A stretch of DNA of 64,000 bases, from NCBI GenBank assembly GCA_007026445.1, contig VDMD01000096.1:1-64000 (forward strand). The letters run 5' to 3'. The notes beneath the pieces were generated by a model. That model saw only the letters and a list, made by a program, of their open reading frames with translations, was not told where the DNA came from and made no database searches. The translations under genes and the position numbers were made by a program. Position 1 is the first letter of the stretch; the number at the start of each line of letters is the position of its first letter. This document shows, piece after piece, positions 13,211 through 22,398 of the stretch. This DNA is from Schizophyllum amplum (lineage: Eukaryota > Basidiomycota > Agaricomycetes > Agaricales > Schizophyllaceae).

Positions 13211-13565
13211 ATTTTGTGGCCAACGGAGTTTATACCCTAGAGAGACAGGTGTCGAGCGTATAGCGAGAGAACAGACCTGAGGCTTGCGTGCAATTTCTGA
13301 TAACTAGCAAGGTGTGCGAGTCAAATGTGAGTGGACTTTGAGGCAAACACACGACCAATTTTCAAGAGAGACGGAACACATTGCATAGCGTTCGAATTAC
13401 AGTACATTGCAACAGCTATCCGCCCAATATGTTACGACCAGAGACACCATTATGCCACAAAGAGCCCTATAAGTACAGTGCAAGATTGCCCAAGTCGATA
13501 AAAGTTCAAAAGAAAGAAAGTGTTGCCGGGCCACAAGCGCTTCGGTGTGGCGGTCCTCAGAACTT
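13211..13565. other. Convergent 3' flanks
   Basis: No gene seen. This is the shared 3' region of the isochorismatase gene (plus) and the membrane protein gene (minus). Confidence 0.5.
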
Positions 13566-14648
13566 TCAGTCCGCCCTTCTCGGCACGCCCTGCCGTATGC
13601 GTGGGCTGGTCTTCTGCGCCTCCATCTCCTCATCTGCGTCGAAGACCGTCTCTTCATTCGCGTAGCCATCCTCCTCGCGCTCGCGCGCCTTGTCGACCTC
13701 CTCCTCCGCGCCCCAACGCAGGCCCGGCCGGCCTAGGAGAATCCACTCCACGACGACTACCGCGCCCAGCAGGACGGCGATGCAGCGAAACGTGCTGCGC
13801 CAGGCCTCCCCGGGGCCCGCAGCAAGCGCGAGGACGTCGAGGATGAGCGCTGCGGGCACCAGGGGGTCAGGGCCGGTGGCAAGGGCGATGGTGAGAAAGA
13901 TCATGGCGCTGATGCCCTGGGTCGATGTGGTGGGTGCGCCGGTGCCCTGGACGAGTGTTAGTAAAGGCTGTGCTGGAGGCGACGGGAACGAATGCAACGT
14001 ACCCCGAGCGCGCCCCATGTCTTCCACATGTAGAGGATGGCGAGTCCGGTCGAGCTCTTGGCGACGAGGTGAGTGAGGATGTGCTTGCGGGAGCGGAGGA
14101 CCGGGGTGTGCAGGAAGGGCGTGAAGAGAGAGTAGAGGTGGATGAAGACGGCGAGCGTGAGGATGGCCTCGCACACTATGTAGTTCTGCTCGAGGAAGAA
14201 TGGCGTCCACAGCGCTGCGCAAGCGTCAGCAAGTCTCACCAGGATGCGGAAGCGAAGGATATGACGCACCTGTTAGCAGGCTGCAGACCGCGTACGTGGG
14301 CAGGTACGCGAGCTGTGCAGCGTCTGGCTCGATGGGTGGTGGCGCGCCGAGTTCGTGCAGATTATCGACCAGAGTGATCTCGTCCGCCGGGAGCCCCACG
14401 GCTTTCTCCTCGTCCTCATCGTCCTGCTGATCGGCTCCGGGCCTTACGAACAGCGGCAGCAGCCATGCGATCTGCAGCGCGGTGCTTCCAAGGAAGAGAG
14501 CGGTGTCGGCGAAGGGATGTGGCGCGTACTCCTCGTAGAACAGCGGGGTGTCCTGCTCGATGACAAGTCGGCGCGCCTGAGCGAGGGTCTGGATGATGAA
14601 CCCGCCTCCTCCGAGAGCGCGCGCGTAGAGTAGGCGGTCGACGATCAT
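13566..14648 (-). CDS. Multi-pass membrane protein of unknown function
   Basis: Exons 14270-14648, 14003-14214 and 13566-13946 join in frame to 323 residues starting MIVDRLLYARALGGGGF. Hydrophobic segments include FADTALFLGSTALQIAWLLP, YIVCEAILTLAVFIHLYSLF, a stretch around ISAMIFLTIALATGPDPLVP, and CIAVLLGAVVVVEWILLG, so five or six membrane spans are likely. An acidic loop (QQDDEDEEKAV) follows the first spans, and the C-terminus is charged and cytosolic-looking (EEEVDKAREREEDGYANEET). Splice sites are GTGCGT/GCGCAG and GTACGT/TCCAG. I do not recognise the family. The start is the first ATG; an unusual open stretch in another frame lies just upstream but has no ATG. Confidence 0.65.
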
Positions 14649-15482
14649 TAATCCCGGGATGCGTAAGGCACGGTGTTGAGGTTGGAGTTGAGGTCGAGGA
14701 CAAAGTAGGGCGCGGTGCGGAGATCAAGGAGGGACTAGTCCTAGTGCGAGCGGGCGGCAAATAAAGGAAAACGAGAGACAACGGGAGCAACGACGGCCGA
14801 GACGACAAGTCTGAGGGTAAACGACGGATCGGTTCCTGTCGCACACCCTATTCGGGTGTAAGGCCCTTTGCCACCCAAAAATGGGCACAGGGCAGGTCAT
14901 GTGCTCATGCCCAGTCCGCAAGGTCCGTGAGGACATCCAAGGGATCCCAAAACTCAAGTTCATTACAGCGCAGTCACAAACATGAAAGAACATGGTCGGA
15001 GGATGCAACAAACTTCAACAAAATAAATTCCACCCCTATCTGATCACACGGGTGGCGGGCCGACGTTGCCCGACATTGTTCAATTGTCCTGGACTTCCAT
15101 CCTCGTCTCGTCCTTCGACAGCGCCCTCGCGCAATACTGAAAAGGATGCCATAGCCCATATACATGCTCGAAGCCGATACCGGTTGATATCATCTCCCAA
15201 TTGTTCTCTTTGTTATTGTCTTTCGGTCGAAGCTTGCCAGCGGGAACTTGTCCGGCGCAAATAAGAACGTACAGTCAAGGAGAGCATAGCAAACGCGCGC
15301 TGTTCCCTTCTTTGCTCTCTCCGCCTGACAATCAACCGACTGAGAAATTTCCATTGTCTTTTTACTGCGCGACGCTCTGCACTCTGCAAGGTATGCGTGT
15401 TCTTGGTCCAGGTGTTCGTGCTTTCCCTGACACCTCATCTTCAGTAAGGGCACGACGCCACAATCCCCTCTCATTTCTCGAC
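14649..15482 (+). promoter_or_regulatory. Intergenic region with conserved upstream block of the first F-box gene
   Basis: No gene seen in 14649-15190. From about 15198 to the start of the F-box gene at 15483 the sequence is clearly related to the region upstream of the second F-box gene (minus strand, about 29620 down to 29365); for example TTGTTATTGTCTTTCGGTCG occurs in both. The duplicated block thus included the promoter, not only the coding part. Confidence 0.6.
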
Positions 15483-17103
15483 ATGACCACGCCCCGCCAT
15501 GCGGGCCGTACCTCGGAGAACGACGGCGCTGGTAAGTACAATCGTTACACTGATTACGCGAATGTTCACAATTTTATGAACTCAGAGCGCTGCCCTTCTG
15601 CCCTTCCTATCGACATCGTCAACTTCGCTACTCTCAGTATCATCGACAGCCCGGAGGCGGAGCCGCAGCCAGCTGGAGCCTTAGCTGCGCGGCCACTCAG
15701 CACTTTCGTTAATTCGAGCAAATTTTTGCTCCTCAGCCCAGCGACTGCGTTAGGTAGTACCCGAACCCTCACCCACCGTCTTCGTATTCTTCTCATGCGG
15801 TTGAATAGGCACCGATTCCTCCAGTACAGTTGAACGACCGCGCGAATGCTTCTTTCACGGCTTGCCCACCGAACTGCTGTGCGCCATCTTCATGATGTGC
15901 GGTGAAATCGACGATTTCTCCGTTTATCCTCGAGACCCTAGTCTGGATCCGTACTTGCTTTACCCGAAGCCTATCCGGTACTCTCAGACCACGATCCTCC
16001 TTGGATACGTCTGCTCTCGCTGGTTGACGGTGACGCGCGGTTGCCCGCAGCTGTGGACCATGGTGGACGTCCCATTTCCCCAGAGGCGCGATGTCACCGT
16101 TCTGGCGCTCTGCTTGCATTATTCTGCTGGGCTTCCCATGACACTGCATATCATCGACAATGAAAAATTTCCCGTCAAGAACCGCAATATCGATATATGG
16201 CGACGGTTCGTGCGCATCGTGGCCTCCGCCGCTCACCGATGGATCGGTATACACATATCCATCTGGGACAAAAGCTTACGGGTGTCTCATCTCTTCGAAC
16301 CATTATACTGCCTGCCCACGATGTCCTTTCCGGCTCTCAAGCAAGTCACGCTGCAGCCAACACGAGGCCGCTGGTACTTCGATGATGATGAGAAGCAGGC
16401 CGCTCTGCGGCTATGGGACGTATTTTACGCATCATCTGCTCTTCGGGCTGTGCGGTGGTACAACATCGTCGTTGACGTTCACGCTCATGCACATACTCTC
16501 CGCCAACTCACGTATGTCAGCGTGAATCACATCCTTTCATTGCATGTGATGGAACTGTTTCGCGCCTGCCCACGTCTCCAAGTCTTTGAGGGTACAATCG
16601 TCCCACCGAGGAGCTTTATATTCGGCAGAGAAGCAGATACAAGAGTACCGGCTTTGGCGACGCCCATCACTCTCCCTCACCTACGGATCCTCATGCTGAG
16701 CGGTGGGGATATGCCCGACTTAGCCAGTCTCTTCGACGGGCTTATGGTACCCCTACTCGATCGATTGGATCTAGGTACAACCAATATGCAGGCCCATGCT
16801 ATCGAATGCATGCTGAAGCGGTCGTCAGCAAGGCTTTTCATGCTCACCCTACGTCACATATCGTCCGGAAAAGGAAACATAGAGCGAATCAAGGCCCTGC
16901 TGCGATGTCCTGCACTGCAGCAGCTGAAGATATTCCTCTACCAACCTTACCATGATTCTGACTACGATTACTTCGACCTGCGCCCTTGCGTACCTCCAAA
17001 TGTCGTGTTGTACACGTCCGTATACCAGCATGCGGACGATACCTATCATCTGGCGACGACAGGAAGGAAGGAAGGAAATCGGTTTTATTCGGGGATATTA
17101 TAA
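15483..17103 (+). CDS. F-box protein 1 of the duplicated pair
   Basis: Exons 15483-15531, 15586-15753 and 15809-17103 join to 503 residues. It begins MTTPRHAGRTSENDGAGE. The F-box starts only after the second intron: FFHGLPTELLCAIFMMCGE, followed by ILLGYVCSRWLTVTRGCPQL and WTMVDVPFPQRRDV. Leucine-rich segments follow (LPHLRILMLSGGDMPDLASL, RLFMLTLRHISS, ALQQLKIFLYQPYHDS). Such proteins are substrate adaptors of SCF ubiquitin ligases. The paralogue at 27765-29365 shares the intron positions and most of the protein. The last residues (GRKEGNRFYSGIL) are encoded by an inserted AAGG repeat with its flank and replace the ancestral C-terminus. Convergent downstream lies a remnant of the partner gene. 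Confidence 0.8.
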
Positions 17104-17105
17104 GA
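17060..17105 (-). repeat. TTCC tail plus flank inserted at the end of F-box gene 1
   Basis: On the minus strand the flank CCCCGAATAAAACCGAT is followed by four TTCC units and TGTC, closely matching the end of the LINE relic at 11569-11610. It is probably a severely 5'-truncated LINE copy. It supplies the last codons and the stop of the F-box gene on the other strand. Confidence 0.5.
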
Positions 17106-17124
17106 ACAATACCTCTACTAGTAC

Positions 17125-17390
17125 TTATGCTAAGTACATATTCACGTCACGCGTGCGAGGCGACCATTGGCGGCTGGCGAACATTTCTGCTGCCTGAGCA
17201 GAACAAGACAGTGTCACGGTCAAACGAACGTCCACAGCCGACGCGAAGCTCTTCAATATATAGCAGACTTTCCCTAGCACGCATGACGTGTAGGAGATCT
17301 TCGTAGGTTGATACCAGACTGTCCCAGAGCGACCGGAAAGCACCTAGATACTTGAAGTTTGAGTCGTGAATGCTGCACACGATAGTCAGA
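17125..17390 (-). pseudogene. Remnant of the partner gene (C-terminal fragment)
   Basis: The minus strand reads VDVRLTVTLSCSAQAAEMFA then SRQWSPRTRDV, matching the C-terminus of the protein encoded at 25114-27772 (ADVRLTVTQICPPVVAELFA then TRQWSLCVRN). At the DNA level the block GACGTTCGTTTGACCGTGAC is identical. Further upstream the matching frame shifts (RESLLYIEELRV in another frame), so the remnant carries at least one frameshift and lacks the whole N-terminal two thirds. Its position and orientation relative to F-box gene 1 are those of the intact pair at 25-29 kb. Confidence 0.7.
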
Positions 17391-17534
17391 CCGCTTCCTC
17401 GTAATGAGTGATAACTGAAGGCAATACAATGCTAGTCACTGGCTTGCGGATCGATTGAAGTCCGCGGCATACAGCGATCTACATTTGTATTTGTGAACGT
17501 GCGATTTAGGATACATTGATTGGTTTATACAGGC

Positions 17535-18975
17535 TCAGGCGTGGCCGCGGACGGCAACGGGTTGGTATCTGCAACCAACATTAGAATGGGGATGCAGAAA
17601 AGATCGTATAGTGCTCACGGTTCCTCCAGATGTTTGGCCTCCTCCTCGGTCAATTCCCCATCGACGATACTTTCCTCAATGCGCTTGGTCGAGTTGATAC
17701 CAACAATGGGGCTGGTGACACTCCGCTGCACCCACGCCAGAGCGACCTGTAATGCTGTGAGCGAGTCACAAATTGCCCGGGCGGCGCAGACATACCTGGG
17801 ACATTGTCCACCCACGCTTCTTCGCGATCTCCTCAACGCGTGCGCGAATCTCGTTGCTCGCGTCGCCGGCCTGCCAGCCCATGTCGGAAAACAACTTCGT
17901 GCGCGCGGTATCCGTTTCGCCCAAAGAGCGCGCCAACAAGCCGCCACAGAGAGGCGATCACGGAATCACACCGATGGCGTGGTACTTGCAGTACGCCAAC
18001 ATCTCGCGCTCCTGAAGCCAATCTGGTCAGCACGACAATTGGGGTCTCGCGGTAGTTCAAAGACTGACCTCCTCGCGGTAGAGCAGCGAATACTCGTCTT
18101 GCATGCTCACAAACTTCGTCCATCCGTGCTTCTCGGCGACCTCATTGAGGAGCGCAAACTCCCAGGCGCGCATCGAGCTCGCGCCGATGTAGCGCACCTT
18201 GCCAGACTCGACGAGGTCGTGGAGCGCCTTCATCGTCTCCTCGGGCGGCGTGCTAGGGTCAAAGCGATGGATCTGGTAGAGGTCGATGTACGACGTGTTC
18301 AGGCGCGCGAGAGATCCTTCGACGTTGTTGAAGATGGACGCGCGAGAGAGGCCGGATTGGTTGATGTACTCCTTGCGGTCGTAGATACCAGGCGTGATGA
18401 AGGTCATGATATTGTGGTCGGCACCCTTGCCGACGAGGCCGTAGCACTTGGTCGCAATGACGATTTCTTCGCGAGGAATGTTGAACTGATAGAAAGAGTT
18501 TCAGTCAAGGCGAAAATATCGTGGCGATACCATCCCAGCACACCTTCTCTATGAATTTGGCCACGAGGCGCTCGGAGTCGCCGTTGGAATAGTTGTTGGC
18601 AGTGTCGAAAGTGCTGTCATCGACCCAGGTCAGTCACAATGGATCTGATGAAGGCCTAAATAATACTCACTTGATACCGCGATCCCAGGCCGCCTTCATG
18701 ACCGGGAGCGCATCGTCCTCGCCCTTGACCCATGCAAGCGACGGATCCGGAGCCTGCACATAGACAGACGAAGGTGAGTAGCAGTATGGGAGCTGCGGAT
18801 TAGCGCACGTACCGCCCACTTGGGGTTCCCGTAAGTCATCATACCCATCTATGTGACGATGCGTTAGTAAAAGCGATTCAGTACGCGGGCAGCGGGAAGT
18901 CAAGCCACTCACTATGGGCACGGAAACGCGCAATCCGCTCTTGCCGAGCTGAACATACTTGACTGGAGTAGACAT
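17535..18975 (-). pseudogene. Aldo-keto reductase interrupted by an in-frame stop
   Basis: Eight exons (18913-18975, 18813-18848, 18671-18753, 18544-18613, 18069-18485, 17796-18011, 17619-17746, 17535-17568) fit together in frame for 348 residues. Family blocks: MSTPVKYVQLGKSGLRVSVP, MGMMTYGNPKWA, FDTANNYSNGDSERLVAKFI (catalytic Asp and Tyr), DLYQIHRFDPSTPPEETMKA (catalytic His region) and VALAWVQRSVTSPIVGINST (cofactor loop). The enzymes reduce aldehydes or ketones with NADPH; this one resembles the fungal aryl-alcohol dehydrogenase group. In exon 6 the expected IPWSPL motif reads ATT CCG TGA TCG CCT: the Trp codon is TGA (17958-17960, codon 241). No alternative splice removes it cleanly. 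Everything downstream is intact, so this is a very young pseudogene, a null allele or a base error. Confidence 0.8.
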
Positions 18976-19041
18976 GGCGAAGCAAGTAATGAAGTCTCGA
19001 AGAAGGCGTTTGGTGTCTCTCTTGCGTCACCACGTCCCCTG

Positions 19042-19049
19042 CTTTTATA
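19042..19049 (-). promoter_or_regulatory. TATA box of the aldo-keto reductase gene
   Basis: TATAAAAG on the minus strand, 67 bases ahead of the reductase start at 18975. The inserted retroelement begins 40 bases further upstream (19089), so this core promoter is kept but everything beyond it is displaced. Confidence 0.5.
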
Positions 19050-19088
19050 GCAGAATTTATGGTTACCTGACGTCGCTATATTTTGTCG

Positions 19089-19278
19089 TGCGAGCTAAGG
19101 CACCGCTTGCGGTGCCTTTGCGGGAGTCAAGCGAAGCACGAGAACGGAGGCCGGCCCATAGCGCCGTGATGGGCGCTTCGGAAGGAAGCGCCGCCACGGT
19201 CACGCGCGCGGCGAACGCGTCGGCGCCACAATCGCTTCTCTGCCTTTGCCCTCAAAGCTCATAGGCTGTTTTCATTTG
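19089..19278 (+). repeat. Split direct repeat A1 (left end)
   Basis: 190 bases, identical to 21888-22077 except one A/G difference at 19274. It contains a perfect hairpin at 19097-19118 with arms AAGGCACCGC and GCGGTGCCTT and a two-base loop. Confidence 0.9.
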
Positions 19279-19389
19279 TTCTCCACGTATTCGACATCGA
19301 CAACCGCTCACCGCTGCCTCTCGACGACCCCGCTTTTCCGAATCACCAAACTCCGTTTTCACGCGCATATACCCAGCTTCTCTGGCGAC

Positions 19390-20670
19390 ATGTCTGGTGC
19401 CGCGATACTCCCCAACTCCGGCTTCCCCGTATCTACAGGCGTACCGATGGACTTCGACTTCGCTGCCTGGAAGGCAGACGTCGCCGAGGTCGAGAATTAT
19501 GCCCTCACGTTCGACGAGCGCAACGAACGCAACAAGGTCATTCAGATCAAAAACGACGCGAGCCGTGCGAAGACCACTCTGTGCATGGAAGACCCGGAGA
19601 AATACCCAGACACCGGCCCCTGCATGATCCCCCTCTACGCGAACACGGGAGCTGAGATCGGCCTCGCCACGCACATGACCCACCTCTGGTCGACGTTTGC
19701 GAGGTCCCTGCAGATGAAGATCAGCGAGACAGCGACGAAGCTAGCCGACGCCAAGATGAAGAAGAACGAACCGGCGCCAGCCGCCCTACTCGGTCCCCGT
19801 ACGCACCGTCCCATGGGTGCTATCATTGACGCCGCCATCCCAGAGTGCTACCTCATCGCTATTGGCTACGGGATCGTCCCCCCGCTCACCTTCTTCGACG
19901 ACAAAGTCATGGCCACCATCGCTAACATGGCTTCCCTGCCCATGACAGCTCTGTCTGGCATTCGATTCGCTGCAGGCACCAAGGCACCACGAATCGTCGA
20001 CTTCGCCGCCCTCGTCAAGCGCGGCTTCGCCCCTAACGACTTCTCTATCGAAGACATCACCTTCTCCGACTACAACAAGTGGATGGACCGACTCATCAAA
20101 GGTGTCCGCGCGCGCACCGACTTCACCAAGATCGTACAACCGGGCGAATGCTTCCTCGACACCGAGTTGACAAATCACCTCAAGTATTTCATCGGAGCGC
20201 GGGACGCCGAGAAGCTCTACCCCGCGTGGTACCCGCTCGCACGCCATTTCCTCTACAACGTGATAAACGGGATGGCTTTCGACACGGAGGAGTACAACAG
20301 GGAATGGACGGTGGAACGGGCGACAGCGCGCGACGACGTCGCGAGCTACCGGAGTCCGTGGGTCCCCGGCGGTAGGCAGTTCGACCCGGCGCTCGGCCAC
20401 GACGGGCCTGCCGCAGCTGCGGCTGCCGCACAAAGCGCATATACTCAGGTGGAAGTCACGCGCGCGTACAGTGACACTGACTACGCCCCGCGCAAGGCCC
20501 CGAGGACGTCCTACGGCGGATGGGCAGGTGCCGCACGCGGCGACGAGTGGGACGACCACCCTGGATACGCCCACGGCGCCCCCGTCGCTCTCGCTCCCCT
20601 ACCAGCCGGGACTGCCGCCGCTGATGCCGACCTCCGCGCCACAAGCCACTCGCCCCCAATTTGTCTGTAA
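19390..20670 (+). CDS. Gag-like ORF1 of the split-repeat retroelement
   Basis: 426 residues from ATG 19390 (MSGAAILPNSGFPVSTG). The frame is open further left to repeat A1 but without an ATG. The middle is helical and hydrophobic-patterned, for example GPCMIPLYANTGAEIGLATH, PMGAIIDAAIPECYLIAIGY and EKLYPAWYPLARHFLYNVIN. The C-terminus is Ala/Gly/Tyr-rich and disordered (SYGGWAGAARGDEWDDHPGY). No zinc knuckle or protease motif is seen. Its place directly after A1 is that of the gag gene in Ngaro elements, and the function is inferred from that position. A capsid role or another nucleic-acid-binding role is possible. The frame has no stop or shift, so the product may still be made. Confidence 0.6.
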   Translation: MSGAAILPNSGFPVSTGVPMDFDFAAWKADVAEVENYALTFDERNERNKVIQIKNDASRAKTTLCMEDPEKYPDTGPCMIPLYANTGAEIGLATHMTHLWSTFARSLQMKISETATKLADAKMKKNEPAPAALLGPRTHRPMGAIIDAAIPECYLIAIGYGIVPPLTFFDDKVMATIANMASLPMTALSGIRFAAGTKAPRIVDFAALVKRGFAPNDFSIEDITFSDYNKWMDRLIKGVRARTDFTKIVQPGECFLDTELTNHLKYFIGARDAEKLYPAWYPLARHFLYNVINGMAFDTEEYNREWTVERATARDDVASYRSPWVPGGRQFDPALGHDGPAAAAAAAQSAYTQVEVTRAYSDTDYAPRKAPRTSYGGWAGAARGDEWDDHPGYAHGAPVALAPLPAGTAAADADLRATSHSPPICL

Positions 20671-20940
20671 TTGACTTGTGAGTATTCCTCTACTCTGTCG
20701 CTTCCCCCTTTGCACCAATGCCCCTGCTCCTTGCACCTCCTGCTCCCCCTTTGTGTTTCGGACTTACTTATCGAACTCGAACCGTCACGTGCCGCGCGTG
20801 TCGGTTAGTTCCGAGCGGCACCGGAGCGGGTCATGCCCGCTCTCATGTGACCTATGTTCGACATCGAACAAACCCCCTTTCCCACAGTTCCTTCTCATTT
20901 CAACTCCCGAGGCTGCCTGGAACCAGCCTCTCCTTTCACT

Positions 20941-21228
20941 TGCGTTAGCCCTATGGGCGCGCTCATCACTGCGTTAGCCCCATGGGCGCGCTCATCACTG
21001 CGTTAGCCCAGTCGGCGCGCTCATCACTGTGTTAGCCTACGGGCGCACTCATCACTGCGTTAGCCCTATGGGCGCGCTCATCACTGCGTTAGCCCTATGG
21101 GCGCGCTCATCACTGCGTTAGCCCCATGGGCGCGCTCATCACTGCGTTAGCCCCATGGGCGCGCTCTTCACTGCGTTAGCCCAGTCGGCGCGCTCATCAC
21201 TGTGTTAGCCTACGGGCGCGCTCATCAC
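20941..21228. repeat. Minisatellite, ten 28-29 base units with higher-order pattern
   Basis: Ten units of the type TGCGTTAGCC...GCTCATCAC. Variants differ at the centre: CTATGG, CCATGG, CAGTCG and a one-base-shorter TACGG form. Their order is 1-2-3-4 then 1-1-2-2-3-4, so a four-unit block was copied as a whole and then expanded within. It lies in the internal non-coding part of the retroelement. Confidence 0.9.
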
Positions 21229-21606
21229 ATGCTGCGGGCTCTATGTAAGAGCACGCCCTCATCATTTGAACAGGTGACAAGCGGTTCGGGCATGCACCGG
21301 GTACACGTCGTACTTCGCTCCTCACCCCCGGCATACTGCGGACTCCATCACGAAGCAGCGCACGTACGCGCAGCCTCGCCACTACCTTTACTTCAGTTTA
21401 AGTATCCTGCTACGAATTCTAATCCCCCGAGTCTCCCCCTTATCGACATATGGATGTGTACCAAGAGACCGGAGTCTGCGCATGGCACGCGTCGTGAGTT
21501 TCATCCTCTCTCAGGCTCGGTTTGGGCCTCGCGGGCCCGCAGGGCCTTCGCACCCGCGCGCAGCGTTCGCATACTTATGGCTCCGCTGGGAGCCTTCGCT
21601 CGTTTT

Positions 21607-21887
21607 GGGCAGCACGGGTTTGCTTCAGGCCCTTCCGCTTGGCCTGGGGCTGTGCCCGGCTTCTGCTACAGCGTTCAGTCGGCCGGGCCGCGGTTTCGGT
21701 AGGTGGTTGTAGGCGCGCGTCACGTGACCCACGAGCACGCGCTGCCGCCGTCCGTCCCCCGCGGCCGGCCGACCCCGACAAACCCCAGCCCTCGATGAGA
21801 GCTGGTATTTCTCTCCTCTCCCCTGTTCCCGCACGCCTACCGTCTCCCTAGACGCGTCCTAGGCCTCTCGCCCACGGCTTCGCTTGA
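21607..21887 (+). repeat. Split direct repeat B1
   Basis: 281 bases, matching 22118-22398 over its whole length. It ends GCTTCGCTTGA, directly joined to A2. Confidence 0.9.
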
Positions 21888-22077
21888 TGCGAGCTAAGGC
21901 ACCGCTTGCGGTGCCTTTGCGGGAGTCAAGCGAAGCACGAGAACGGAGGCCGGCCCATAGCGCCGTGATGGGCGCTTCGGAAGGAAGCGCCGCCACGGTC
22001 ACGCGCGCGGCGAACGCGTCGGCGCCACAATCGCTTCTCTGCCTTTGCCCTCAAAGCTCATAGGCTGTTTTCGTTTG
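21888..22077 (+). repeat. Split direct repeat A2
   Basis: 190 bases, second copy of A1. With the end of B1 it forms nested inverted repeats: outer arms GCTTCGCTTGA (21877-21887) and TCAAGCGAAGC (21926-21936), inner arms as in A1 (21896-21917). In this class of element the B1-A2 joint equals the joint of the circular form, so it is the likely recombination site. Confidence 0.9.
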
Positions 22078-22117
22078 CCCACCCTCCTCTTCCCTCTGTA
22101 TGACTCGCTAACGCTCG

Positions 22118-22398
22118 GGGCAGCACGGGTTTGCTTCAGGCCCTTCCGCTTGGCCTGGGGCTGTGCCCGGCTTCTGCTACAGCGTTCAGTCGGCCGGGCC
22201 GCGGTTTCGGTAGGTGGTTGTAGGCGCGCGTCACGTGACCCACGAGCACGCGCTGCCGCCGTCCGTCCCCCGCGGCCGGCCGACCCCGACAAACCCCAGC
22301 CCTCGATGAGAGCTGGTATTTCTCTCCTCTCCCCTGTTCCCGCACGCCTACCGTCTCCCTAGACGCGTCCTAGGCCTCTCGCCCACGGCTTCGCTTGA
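22118..22398 (+). repeat. Split direct repeat B2 (right end)
   Basis: 281 bases, second copy of B1. Homology stops after GCTTCGCTTGA at 22398, the right boundary of the element. Confidence 0.9.

Larger units (their letters stand above)
19089..22398 (+). mobile_element. Ngaro/PAT-type retroelement with split direct repeats, non-autonomous
   Basis: Two different repeats are arranged A1 (19089-19278), internal region with one ORF, B1 (21607-21887), A2 (21888-22077), a 40-base spacer, B2 (22118-22398). A copies are both 190 bases and differ at one base; B copies are both 281 bases. B1 directly abuts A2. This A1-B1-A2-B2 split-direct-repeat layout is the signature of tyrosine-recombinase retrotransposons of the Ngaro and PAT groups, known in basidiomycetes. 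The internal region holds only the first ORF; no reverse transcriptase, RNase H or tyrosine recombinase is present in the 0.9 kb left, so any mobility would need proteins from another copy. Near identity of repeats points to recent insertion. It lies between the reductase promoter and COG8. Confidence 0.75.

Noticed and set aside
14649..14730. Upstream exon for the membrane protein (reading APYFVLDLNSNLNTVPYA)
   Set aside because: Protein-like but in another frame, closed by stops on both sides, with no ATG or usable donor.
19786..20574. 262-codon minus frame within the retroelement ORF
   Set aside because: Antisense shadow of the gag-like ORF, with no motif of its own.
21202..22362. Plus and minus frames over the B repeats (RPFRLAWGCARLLLQRSVGR and its antisense) as genes
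   Set aside because: They repeat because the DNA is repeated; no ATG context, introns or domain, and they start within the repeats.
19089..22398. LTR retrotransposon or Helitron as explanation for the repeats
   Set aside because: LTRs would be one repeat at both ends; here two different repeats alternate. Helitrons have no terminal direct repeats. The split A-B order fits neither.
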